DNA of 8,719 bases from CAVYPR01 sp052145775 (lineage in GTDB: Bacteria > Actinomycetota > Acidimicrobiia > Acidimicrobiales > RAAP-2), in assembly GCA_052145775.1 (NCBI GenBank), contig JBKQNY010000216.1, positions 1 to 8,719 of the forward strand, in the 5' to 3' direction. Shown here one piece after another: positions 1 through 6,500 of the stretch (position 1 is the first letter of the stretch; every line of letters begins with the position of its first letter). The position numbers and the translations under genes are program-made. Below the pieces are notes generated by a model. That model was given only the letters and a program-made list of their open reading frames with translations, made no database searches and was not told the DNA's origin.

Positions 1-41
1 CGGTGGCCGGCGCGCTCGGCGCGGCGGAGCCCGGCGGGTAG
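1..41 (+). CDS. C-terminal tail of an upstream gene (possibly glmM), partial
   Basis: Reading from base 3 gives the short peptide VAGALGAAEPGG and then a TAG stop at 39-41. All twelve codons end in G or C, and the alanine/glycine-rich composition resembles the end of an actinobacterial protein. The stop lies 14 bases before glmS, which fits an operon neighbour. In many Actinobacteria phosphoglucosamine mutase (glmM) precedes glmS closely, so glmM is a guess from gene order. Twelve residues carry no diagnostic motif. Another frame (stop at 43-45) is also open, so the frame choice itself is uncertain. Confidence 0.35.
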   Translation, partial: VAGALGAAEPGG

Positions 42-42
42 G

Positions 43-48
43 TAGCCT
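43..48 (+). promoter_or_regulatory. Candidate -10 box for a leaderless glmS transcript
   Basis: TAGCCT fits the TANNNT -10 consensus, is preceded by GG, and ends 7 bases before the GTG start at 56. Transcription would then begin at or next to the start codon. No clear -35 element lies in the 42 bases upstream. No Shine-Dalgarno sequence is well placed: GGTAGG at 37-42 is weak and 13 bases away. The same arrangement occurs before udg and tsaD. Confidence 0.4.
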
Positions 49-55
49 TCGCCCT

Positions 56-1897
56 GTGTGCGGGATCATCGGCGCCACCGGCGCAGCGGACGCGCTGGAC
101 GTCGTCCTCGACGGCCTGCACCGCCTCGAGTACCGCGGCTACGACTCGGCCGGCGTGGCCCTGGTCGCCCCGGGGGACGTCTGGCGGGCCCGGGCCGCCG
201 AGGGGACCCACTCGGTGGACGCCCTCACCGCCCTCTGCGCGGCGGCCCCGGCCGGACGGCGCACCGCCATCGGCCACACCCGCTGGGCCACCCACGGCAG
301 CCCCACGCCCGAGAACGCCCACCCCCACCTCGACTGCACCGGCCGCCTGGCCGTGGTGCACAACGGGATCATCGAGAACCACACCGAGCTGGCCGGGGAG
401 CTGGTGGCCCGGGGGCACCGGCTGGTCTCGGAGACCGACACCGAGGTCCTGGCCCATCTCTTGGAGGAGGAGGTGGCGGCGGGCCGCCCGCTGGCCGAGG
501 CGCTGCGAGCCGTCGTGGCCCGGCTGCGGGGGTCGTTCTCGGTGGCCGCCGTCTCGGCCGACGAGCCCACGGCGATCGTGGCCGCCCGCCGGGCGGCCCC
601 GCTCGTGGTGGGGATCGACGGGTCCTCGGCGCTGCTCGCCTCGGACATCCCGGCCCTCCTCGGTCGGACCCGGCGGCTGTTCGCCCTCGACGACGACCAG
701 CTGGCCGAGCTCGGCCCGGGGACCCTGCGGGTCACCACCTTCGACGGGGAGCTGGTCGAGCCGACCGCCCTGTCGGTCGACTGGGACCTCGAGACCGCCC
801 AGAAGGGCGGCTACGACGACTTCATGTCCAAGGAGATCCACGAGCAGCCCGCGGCGGTGGCCGACACCCTGCTCGACCGGCGCAAGGCCGACGGCCGCCT
901 CGGCCTCGACGAGCTCCGCCTCGACGAGGCGGAGCTGTCCGCCATCGAGAAGGTGTTCATCGGGGCCTGCGGCAGCAGCTACCACGCCGCCATGGTGGCC
1001 AAGTACGCCATCGAGCACTGGACCCGGCTGCCCACCGAGGTCGACATCGCCAGCGAGTTCCGCTACCGCGACCCGGTGCTCGACCGCCGGACCCTCACGG
1101 TGGGGGTCAGCCAGTCCGGCGAGACCCTCGACACCCTCCAGGCCCTGCGCGAGGCGCGTCGCTGGGGGTCCAAGGTCCTGGTGGTCACGAACGTGGTCGA
1201 CTCGTCGATGGCCCGCGAGGCCGACGGCGTCCTCTACACCCGGGCGGGCCCCGAGGTGGGGGTGGCTTCCACCAAGTGCCACCTGGCCCAGATCGTGGCC
1301 CTCGAGCTCCTGGCCCTCACCCTGGCCCAGCTGCGCGCCACCCGGACGGCGGCCGAGATCGGCGACCTCCTCGACCGGCTCCACGAGCTCCCGGGCAAGG
1401 TCGCCGAGGCGCTGACCCGGGCCAAGGAGGTCGACGCGGTGGCCGAGGCGGTCGCCGGCACGCGCGACTTCTTCTTCATCGGACGCGGGGTGGGCTACCC
1501 GGTGGCCCTGGAGGGGGCCCTCAAGCTGAAGGAGATCTCCTACCTGCGGGCCGAGGGTTACGCGGCCGGTGAGCTCAAGCACGGGCCGATCGCCCTCATC
1601 GTGCCCGGCACCGTGGTGGTGGGGGTGGCCAACCGGACGCCGCTGCAGGAGAAGATGCTGGCCAACGTGGCCGAGGTGAAGAGCCGCGGGGCCACCGTGG
1701 TCCTGGTGGCCGACGACGGCGACGAGGGGGCCGCCGCCGTGGCCGACCACGTGCTGTGGGTGCCGCCGACCGAGCCGCTGCTCGCCCCGGTGGTCGACGT
1801 GGTCCCCCTCCAGCTCCTCGCCTACCGCCTGGCCCGCCTCGTGGGCAACGACGTCGACCGCCCCCGCACCCTGCCCAAGACGGTGACCGTCGAATGA
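56..1897 (+). CDS. glmS: Glutamine--fructose-6-phosphate aminotransferase (isomerizing)
   Basis: This cytosolic enzyme converts fructose-6-phosphate and glutamine to glucosamine-6-phosphate and glutamate, the first committed step to UDP-GlcNAc and peptidoglycan. The protein has 613 residues, normal for the family. The N-terminal class-II glutaminase domain (about 1-220) begins MCGIIG, so Cys2 becomes the N-terminal nucleophile after Met removal; this fixes the GTG start at 56. HTRWATHG, HNGIIEN (102-108) and SETDTEVL (125-132) follow. MSKEIHEQ starts at 257 and leads into two SIS sugar-isomerase domains, with GACGSS at 303, SQSGET at 352 and STK at 405-407. EGYAAGELKHGP begins at 500, carrying the isomerase-site residues. 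The C-terminal tail is DRPRTLPKTVTVE. After STK the sequence reads CHLAQ, where E. coli has AFTTQ. The stop overlaps the acpS start (ATGA). I see no glmS ribozyme, but only 55 bases lie upstream. Confidence 0.98.
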   Translation: MCGIIGATGAADALDVVLDGLHRLEYRGYDSAGVALVAPGDVWRARAAEGTHSVDALTALCAAAPAGRRTAIGHTRWATHGSPTPENAHPHLDCTGRLAVVHNGIIENHTELAGELVARGHRLVSETDTEVLAHLLEEEVAAGRPLAEALRAVVARLRGSFSVAAVSADEPTAIVAARRAAPLVVGIDGSSALLASDIPALLGRTRRLFALDDDQLAELGPGTLRVTTFDGELVEPTALSVDWDLETAQKGGYDDFMSKEIHEQPAAVADTLLDRRKADGRLGLDELRLDEAELSAIEKVFIGACGSSYHAAMVAKYAIEHWTRLPTEVDIASEFRYRDPVLDRRTLTVGVSQSGETLDTLQALREARRWGSKVLVVTNVVDSSMAREADGVLYTRAGPEVGVASTKCHLAQIVALELLALTLAQLRATRTAAEIGDLLDRLHELPGKVAEALTRAKEVDAVAEAVAGTRDFFFIGRGVGYPVALEGALKLKEISYLRAEGYAAGELKHGPIALIVPGTVVVGVANRTPLQEKMLANVAEVKSRGATVVLVADDGDEGAAAVADHVLWVPPTEPLLAPVVDVVPLQLLAYRLARLVGNDVDRPRTLPKTVTVE

Positions 1898-2292
1898 GCC
1901 GGGTGGTGGGGGTGGGGGTCGACGCGGTCGACGTCGACCGCTTCCGTCGGGTGCTCGGCCGCCGCCCGGGGCTGGGTGCCCGGCTGTTCAGCCAGGACGA
2001 GCGCGATGACGCCGCCCGGGCGGGCGACCCGGCGGAGCGGCTGGCCGCCCGCTTCGCCGCCAAGGAGGCGGTGATGAAGGCCCTGGGCAGCGGGATCGGC
2101 TCGTTCGCGCTGCGAGACGTTGAGGTGGTCCGGGCCCCCGGGGACGGCCCGACCTCGGGGGCGCCCTCGCTCCGGCTGGCCGCCGGGGCGGCCGAGCTGG
2201 CGCGCCGGCGCGGGGTCTCGCGCTGGCACGTCTCGCTCACCCACACCGCCCGCACGGCGGTGGCCATGGTGGTGGCCGAGGGCGACCGCTGA
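1894..2292 (+). CDS. acpS: Holo-[acyl-carrier-protein] synthase
   Basis: AcpS transfers 4'-phosphopantetheine from coenzyme A to the serine of apo-ACP, activating fatty-acid synthesis. The 132-residue product matches the small trimeric AcpS type. The N-terminal GVGVDAVDVDRF carries the Mg-binding Asp10. FAAKEAVMKALG (54-65) carries the second metal ligand Glu58 and the CoA-binding Lys62. The C-terminal WHVSLTHT matches the usual vSlSHt strand. The ATG at 1894 overlaps the glmS stop as ATGA. The frame stays open further upstream inside glmS, but the family N-terminus (xxxGxDxxxxxRF) begins right after this Met, so this is the start. No strong ribosome binding site is visible, so coupling to glmS translation is likely. 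Its own TGA overlaps the nnr ATG. Confidence 0.96.
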   Translation: MSRVVGVGVDAVDVDRFRRVLGRRPGLGARLFSQDERDDAARAGDPAERLAARFAAKEAVMKALGSGIGSFALRDVEVVRAPGDGPTSGAPSLRLAAGAAELARRRGVSRWHVSLTHTARTAVAMVVAEGDR

Positions 2293-3665
2293 TGCGGCCG
2301 GTGGCCACGGTGGCCGAGGTCCGGGCGGCCGACGCGTCGGCCCTGGCCCAGGTGAGCCAGGCCACCCTGGTGTCGCGGGCCGGCACGGCGGTGGCCCTCT
2401 CGTCCCTGCGGCTGCTCGGCTCGGGCTACGGCCACCGGGTGGTGGTGGTGGCCGGCAAGGGCAACAACGGGGCCGACGGCCGGGTGGCCGCCTCCATCCT
2501 GCGGCGGCGCGGGGCACGGGTGACGATGGTCGACGCCGGGTCGGCCCCCGACCGCCTTCCCCGATGCGACCTCGTGCTCGACGCCGCCTACGGCACCGGC
2601 TTCCGAGGCAGCTACGAGGCGCCGAGGGTGCCGACCGGCGCCGCCGTGCTGGCGGTGGACGTCCCGTCGGGGATCGACGGCGACACCGGCGAGGCGGGGG
2701 GGCGGCCCATGGCCGCCGACCGCACCGTCACCTTCGCCGCCCTCAAGCCGGGGCTGCTCCAGGGAGACGGGGCGCGGCTGGCCGGCGAGGTGGAGGTGGC
2801 CGACATCGGGGTGCCGGTCGAGGGGACCGGCATCGGCCTGGTCGAGGACGCCGACGTCCCGGCGCTGGTGCCCCGGCGGGCCCGTGAGTCGCACAAGTGG
2901 GCCAGCGCGGTGGCCGTGGTGGCCGGCTCGCCCGGCATGGAGGGGGCGGCGGCGCTGGCGGCCGGAGGGGCCTCCCACACCGGTGCGGGGATGGTGCGCC
3001 TGGCCGTACCGGGCAGCGCCGAGGCGGCCGCCGCCGGGATCTGGCCGGTGGAGGCGGTGCGGCTGCCCCTGCCCGCCGAGGGGTGGGCCGACGAGGTGCT
3101 GGCCGCCCTCGACCGCTGCCGGGCGCTGGTGGTCGGCCCGGGGCTCGGGCGCGCCGAGCACACGGCCACCGAGATCCGCAAGCTGGTGGGCCGCTCGCCG
3201 GTGCCGGTGGTGGCGGACGCCGACGCCCTCTACGCCCTGGAGGGGTCGGCGGTCGACGTGGTCGGCGGCCGGCCGGTGGTGCTCACCCCCCACGACGGCG
3301 AGTACGCCCGCCTGGCCGGGGAGCGACCCGGGCCCGACCGGGTGGCCGCGGCCCGGCGGCTGGCCGCCCGGACCGGGGCGGTGGTGCTGCTGAAGGGCTC
3401 GCTCACCGCGGTGGGCGCGCCCCAAGGGCGGGTCCTGCTGGCCGCGGCCGGCAGCCCGCGCCTGGCCACGGCGGGCACCGGGGACGTGCTGTCGGGGATG
3501 GTGGGGGCGCTGCTCGCCCGCGGGGTCCCCCCGGCCGAGGCGGCGGCGCTCGGCGCCCACGTCCACGGCCGGGCCTCGGCCCGGGGGCCGGCGGAGGGGC
3601 TGGTGGCCGAGGACCTGCCGCCGCTGGTGGCCGCCTGGATGACCGAGGCCATGGGCGATGGCTGA
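2292..3665 (+). CDS. nnr: Bifunctional NAD(P)HX repair enzyme (epimerase + ADP-dependent dehydratase)
   Basis: Nnr repairs hydrated NADH/NADPH. The N-terminal YjeF_N epimerase interconverts R- and S-NAD(P)HX, and the C-terminal ribokinase-like dehydratase restores NAD(P)H using ADP. The protein has 457 residues. Epimerase marks are AGKGNNGADG (54-63), DAAYGTGFRG (97-106), VDVPSGIDGDTG (122-133) and ALKPG (150-154). Dehydratase marks are HKWA (201-204), VVGPGLGR (280-287), VVADADAL (306-313), LTPHDGEYARL (331-341), VVLLKGS (364-370) and TAGTGDVLSG (393-402) with catalytic Asp398. The epimerase half (about 195 residues) lacks roughly 30 residues found in E. coli Nnr between the strand at 77-81 and DLVLD at 93. 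Both halves keep their signature residues, so both are probably active. GAGGG at 2278-2282, 9 bases before the ATG, may serve as ribosome binding site. It overlaps acpS by one base and alr by eight. Confidence 0.95.
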   Translation: MRPVATVAEVRAADASALAQVSQATLVSRAGTAVALSSLRLLGSGYGHRVVVVAGKGNNGADGRVAASILRRRGARVTMVDAGSAPDRLPRCDLVLDAAYGTGFRGSYEAPRVPTGAAVLAVDVPSGIDGDTGEAGGRPMAADRTVTFAALKPGLLQGDGARLAGEVEVADIGVPVEGTGIGLVEDADVPALVPRRARESHKWASAVAVVAGSPGMEGAAALAAGGASHTGAGMVRLAVPGSAEAAAAGIWPVEAVRLPLPAEGWADEVLAALDRCRALVVGPGLGRAEHTATEIRKLVGRSPVPVVADADALYALEGSAVDVVGGRPVVLTPHDGEYARLAGERPGPDRVAAARRLAARTGAVVLLKGSLTAVGAPQGRVLLAAAGSPRLATAGTGDVLSGMVGALLARGVPPAEAAALGAHVHGRASARGPAEGLVAEDLPPLVAAWMTEAMGDG

Positions 3666-4890
3666 GGGGCGGTCCCGGCCGGCCCGGGCCGAGATCGACC
3701 TCGGGGCGGTCGCCCACAACGCGTCGGTGCTCCGCCGGATCTGCGGGCCGGCGGCCCTGTGCGCGGTCGTGAAGGCCGACGGCTACGGCCACGGGGCGGT
3801 CCCCGCGGCCCGAGCCGCGCTCGAGGGCGGGGCCGGGTGGCTGGCGGTGGCCATCGTCGACGAGGGGATCGAGCTGCGCGAGGCGGGCGTCACCGCCCCG
3901 GTGCTGCTCCTTTCCGAGCCGCCGGCCGGCGCCGCCGACGACGTGGTGGCCCACGGCCTCACCCCGACGGTGGCCGGCCCGGAGCTGCTCGGGCCCCTGG
4001 CCGCCGCGGCGCGCCGGCGCGGGACGCGGCTCGGGGTGCACGTGAAGGTCGACACCGGGATGCACCGGGTGGGTGTGGCCCCCGAGGGTGCGGTGTCGCT
4101 GTGGGCGGCGGTGGCCGGTGAGCCGGCCCTCTCGGCCGAGGGGCTGTGGACCCACCTGGCGGTGGCCGACGGCGGGTCGGAGGGGGACCGGGAGTACACC
4201 GCGCTCCAGCTGCGCCGGTTCGCCGAGGTGGCCGCGGCGGTCACCGCCGCGGGCCCGCGGCCGACGGTCCTGCACGCCGCCAACTCGGCCGGCGCCATCT
4301 CCTTTCCCTCGGCTCGCCACGACCTGGTGCGCTGCGGCATCGCCCTCTACGGGGTGGCGCCCTCGCCGGCGGTGGCGGACGACCTGGTCGCCGCCGGGGC
4401 GCCGCCGCTCCGCCCGGCCCTCTCGCTTCGCTCGTCGGTCGTGGCGGTCCGCCGGCTCGGGGCCGGCGAGCGCCCCTCCTACGGCCGGCTCCGCCCGCTG
4501 CCCGTCGACTCGGTGGTGGCCACGGTCCCCCTCGGCTACGCCGACGGCGTGCCCCGCGCCCTGTTCAAGGCGGGCTACTCGGTCCTGATCGGCGGCCGCC
4601 GCCGGCCGCTGGCCGGCATGGTGACCATGGACCAGCTCGTCGTCGACTGCGGCCCCGACGCCGAGGTGGGGCCGGGCGACGAGGTGACGCTGCTCGGCCG
4701 CCAGGGCGACGAGGAGATCACCGCCACAGAATGGGCGGACCTCCTCGGCACCATCGCCTACGAGGTGCTGTGCGGCATCGGTGCGCGGGTGCCCAGGGTC
4801 CCGGTGCCCGAGGTCCCGGTGCCCGAGGTCCCGGTGACCGGCGACGCCGGGGCGGGGCGCGGGGCGCTCGCCGGGGAGGTGGCGCGATGA
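3658..4890 (+). CDS. alr: Alanine racemase
   Basis: Alr is the PLP-dependent cytosolic enzyme that interconverts L- and D-alanine for peptidoglycan cross-bridges. The 410-residue protein has a TIM-barrel N-terminal domain with the PLP lysine Lys39 in VVKADGYGHG. HVKVDTGMHR (128-136) holds the commonly carbamylated lysine (Lys130) and Arg136. VPLGYADG (290-297) has the second catalytic base Tyr294, and MDQ is at 324-326. The conserved fold ends near CGIGARVPRV (372-381), where most Alr proteins stop. The remaining 30 residues are an extra tail with VPVPE repeats. The ATG at 3658 gives the usual N-terminus (AEIDLGAVAHN) and overlaps nnr by eight bases. GAGG at 3645-3648 is a possible ribosome binding site. 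Linkage with glmS fits shared supply of wall precursors. Confidence 0.97.
   Translation: MAEGRSRPARAEIDLGAVAHNASVLRRICGPAALCAVVKADGYGHGAVPAARAALEGGAGWLAVAIVDEGIELREAGVTAPVLLLSEPPAGAADDVVAHGLTPTVAGPELLGPLAAAARRRGTRLGVHVKVDTGMHRVGVAPEGAVSLWAAVAGEPALSAEGLWTHLAVADGGSEGDREYTALQLRRFAEVAAAVTAAGPRPTVLHAANSAGAISFPSARHDLVRCGIALYGVAPSPAVADDLVAAGAPPLRPALSLRSSVVAVRRLGAGERPSYGRLRPLPVDSVVATVPLGYADGVPRALFKAGYSVLIGGRRRPLAGMVTMDQLVVDCGPDAEVGPGDEVTLLGRQGDEEITATEWADLLGTIAYEVLCGIGARVPRVPVPEVPVPEVPVTGDAGAGRGALAGEVAR
4797..4836 (+). repeat. 15-bp tandem repeat in the alr 3' end (about 2.7 copies)
   Basis: The unit GGTCCCGGTGCCCGA occurs perfectly at 4797-4811 and 4812-4826, then ten more bases at 4827-4836. Being 15 bases long it keeps frame and encodes VPVPE repeats in the Alr tail. 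It lies after the end of the conserved racemase fold, where copy-number change by replication slippage would be tolerated. Confidence 0.9.
4873..4879 (+). promoter_or_regulatory. Ribosome binding site of the alpha/beta hydrolase
   Basis: GGGGAGG followed by 7 bases and ATG at 4887 is a well-spaced Shine-Dalgarno sequence, among the clearest in the window. It supports the ATGA-overlap start of the hydrolase rather than any upstream start in the same open frame. Confidence 0.65.
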
Positions 4891-5888
4891 GGTGGCGGTG
4901 GCCGGTGGCGGCCACGGTCGGGGCCGGGGTGGTGGCGGCCGCCGGGGGCGCGGTCGCGCTGGCCTCGGCCAACCGCCGGTGGCGGGCCGACCCCGCCGTC
5001 CTCGAGGCAGCCGGGCGCACCCTCCCCGCCGACGTCGTCGACCGGTTCGTGGCGGTCGACGCCGGGGGCCAGATCCACGCCGCAGAGCGCGGGCAGGGGC
5101 CGCCGATCGTCCTCGTGCACGGGGTGACCCTGGGCGTCGCCGTCTGGGCGCCGCAGCTGCGCGCCCTGGCCGACGAGGGCCACCGGGTGATCGCCATCGG
5201 CCAGCGCGGCCACGGCCGGTCCCTGGCCGGGGAGGGCGGCTACTCGCTGGAGCGGCTGGCCGACGACCTGGCCGAGGTCCTCGAGGCCCTGGAGGTGACC
5301 GACGCCGTCCTGGTCGGCCACTCGATGGGCGGGATGGTCGCCCAGCTGCTGGCCCTGCGGCACGGCGAGGACCTGGGCCGCCGCGTGGCCGGGCTGGTGC
5401 TGGTGGCCACCTCGTCCGGCCCGCTCATGCCCGGGCCGACCGGCGCGCTGGCCCGGCTCCTCTCCGGCGGGGCCAACCGCGGCCTGCGGCGCGCCGAGCG
5501 GCGGGGGCGCGGCATCCTCCCCTACGACGATCTGGGGCCTCTGGCGGCCCGGCTCTGCTTCGGCGCCGACCCGTCCCCGGCCGATCTCGAGCTCACCCGG
5601 GCGACGATGACTGCCATGTCACCGTCCGCCGTCTCGGGCCTCCTCCCCGGCCTCCTCTCCTTCGACGTGCGCGCCCGGATCGGGTCCATCGAACTGCCGA
5701 CCTGGGTGGTGGCGGGCAGCCGGGACGTGCTCACCCCCCCGCGCATGGCCCGGGCCACCGCCGCCGCCATCCCCGGGGCACGCCTCGTCGTCTACGAGGG
5801 CTGCGGTCACATGGTGATGCTCGAGCGCGCCGACGAGCTCGACCTCCTCCTGGACAAGGCGTCGGCCGAGGTGGCCCCGGGCCGGTAG
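4887..5888 (+). CDS. Membrane-anchored alpha/beta-fold hydrolase, substrate unknown
   Basis: This is a 333-residue serine hydrolase of the alpha/beta fold. Residues 1-5 are basic and aromatic (MRWRW), followed by a hydrophobic Ala/Val/Gly stretch at about 6-28 and then RRWR. This looks like an uncleaved N-terminal anchor. The catalytic domain shows the oxyanion-hole HGVT (78-81), RGHGRS (107-112), the nucleophile elbow GHSMGG with Ser146, a candidate acid Asp280 in AGSRDVLTPP, and His308 in GCGHMVMLE. The middle segment (about 175-250) forms the lid, where substrate preference would lie. Hydrolases of this kind often sit between alr and tsaE in actinobacterial genomes, but I know of no established reaction. 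The ATG overlaps the alr stop. Esterase, lipase, haloperoxidase-like or epoxide hydrolase labels cannot be told apart here. Confidence 0.9.
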   Translation: MRWRWPVAATVGAGVVAAAGGAVALASANRRWRADPAVLEAAGRTLPADVVDRFVAVDAGGQIHAAERGQGPPIVLVHGVTLGVAVWAPQLRALADEGHRVIAIGQRGHGRSLAGEGGYSLERLADDLAEVLEALEVTDAVLVGHSMGGMVAQLLALRHGEDLGRRVAGLVLVATSSGPLMPGPTGALARLLSGGANRGLRRAERRGRGILPYDDLGPLAARLCFGADPSPADLELTRATMTAMSPSAVSGLLPGLLSFDVRARIGSIELPTWVVAGSRDVLTPPRMARATAAAIPGARLVVYEGCGHMVMLERADELDLLLDKASAEVAPGR

Positions 5889-5906
5889 GGGGAGGAGGCC
5901 GACGGG

Positions 5907-5912
5907 TACGAT
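5907..5912 (+). promoter_or_regulatory. Candidate -10 box for a leaderless udg transcript
   Basis: TACGAT, preceded by CGGG, lies in the 30-base gap between the hydrolase stop and udg and ends 6 bases before the GTG at 5919. No clear -35 element is visible. The only good Shine-Dalgarno sequence nearby, AGGAGG at 5893-5898, is 20 bases from that GTG, too far to serve it. A leaderless mRNA starting at about 5919 would explain both facts. Confidence 0.5.
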
Positions 5913-5918
5913 GCCGCG

Positions 5919-6500
5919 GTGGGGATGTCGCGGCCGCCCGGGGCGTTCGAGGCGCTGCGCACCGAGGCGCTCGGCTGCACGCGCTGCCGGCTGGCCGAAG
6001 GGCGGACCCAGGTCGTGTTCGGCGTGGGCGACCCCACCGCCGACCTCATGTTCGTCGGCGAGGGGCCCGGGCGCCAGGAGGACCTGGCCGGCGAGCCGTT
6101 CGTCGGCCGCTCGGGCAAGCTGCTCGACCGGCTGCTCACAGAGGAGCTGGGCATCGACCGCAGCCGCTGCTACATCGCCAACGTGGTCAAGTGCCGCCCG
6201 CCGCAGAACCGCGACCCCCGGCCCGACGAGATCGAGGCTTGCCGCCCCTACCTCAGCGCGCAGCTGGAGCTCATCGCCCCCCGGGTGGTGGTGACCCTCG
6301 GCAACTTCGCCACCCGGGCCCTGCTCGAGACGACCGAGGGCATCCGCCGGGTACGGGGCCGCGCCTACCCCTTCGCCGGCGGTCACCTCGTCCCCACCTA
6401 CCACCCGGCCGCCGCCCTGCGCTCGGGGGGCGAGGTGCTGGCCGAGATGCGGGCCGACCTGGTGCGGGCCAAGCGGCTCCTGGCCGGGGCGGCCGCGTGA
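5919..6500 (+). CDS. Family 4 uracil-DNA glycosylase, [4Fe-4S] type
   Basis: The enzyme removes uracil from DNA arising from cytosine deamination or dUMP incorporation, starting base-excision repair. The 193-residue protein has the family-4 pattern. CxxC at Cys20/Cys23 with Cys92 (KCRPP) and Cys108 (ACRPYL), spaced by 16, match the four iron-sulfur ligands of the Thermus thermophilus type. GEGPGRQED (47-55) followed by FVGRSG (61-66) forms the active-site and uracil-binding region, and YHPAAAL (161-167) is the His-containing second motif. The GTG at 5919 is preferred because the TACGAT box lies 6 bases ahead; ATG at 5925, two codons in, is the alternative. The stop overlaps tsaE as GTGA. A repair gene is functionally unrelated to its wall and tRNA neighbours. 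Family 5 (UdgB) is less likely given the GEGPG motif and compact length. Confidence 0.93.
   Translation: MGMSRPPGAFEALRTEALGCTRCRLAEGRTQVVFGVGDPTADLMFVGEGPGRQEDLAGEPFVGRSGKLLDRLLTEELGIDRSRCYIANVVKCRPPQNRDPRPDEIEACRPYLSAQLELIAPRVVVTLGNFATRALLETTEGIRRVRGRAYPFAGGHLVPTYHPAAALRSGGEVLAEMRADLVRAKRLLAGAAA

Noticed and set aside
1596..3719. A 707-codon open frame on the - strand opposite glmS, acpS and nnr, and many shorter antisense frames elsewhere.
   Set aside because: They are Arg/Pro/Gly/His-rich with no recognisable domain and lie opposite genes with clear catalytic motifs. High GC removes stop codons from shadow frames.
4146..4886. The hydrolase reading frame is open far upstream through alr, as are the frames of acpS, tsaE, tsaB and rimI through their upstream genes, suggesting long fusions.
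   Set aside because: The upstream stretches are out of frame with verified genes, compositionally biased (Arg/Gly/Pro) and lack motifs. Family N-termini begin at the overlap start codons.
5889..5918. Possible transcription terminator in the hydrolase-udg gap.
   Set aside because: I found no GC-rich hairpin followed by a T run in these 30 bases; the gap is filled by a purine-rich stretch and the -10-like box.
5911..6294. ATG at 5911 with AGGAGG (5893-5898) 12 bases upstream, opening a 127-codon frame.
   Set aside because: It runs out of frame through udg, is biased to Arg/Ala/Ser/Pro and has no motif. The udg frame carries all four Fe-S cysteines. The ATG itself overlaps the proposed -10 box.
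6348..6355. Further copies of CGGGTACG at 6348-6355 and 8231-8238.
   Set aside because: Neither continues to TACGAT nor is followed by a start codon at 6-7 bases, so they are probably coding coincidence. They show the CGGGTACG half alone is not specific.
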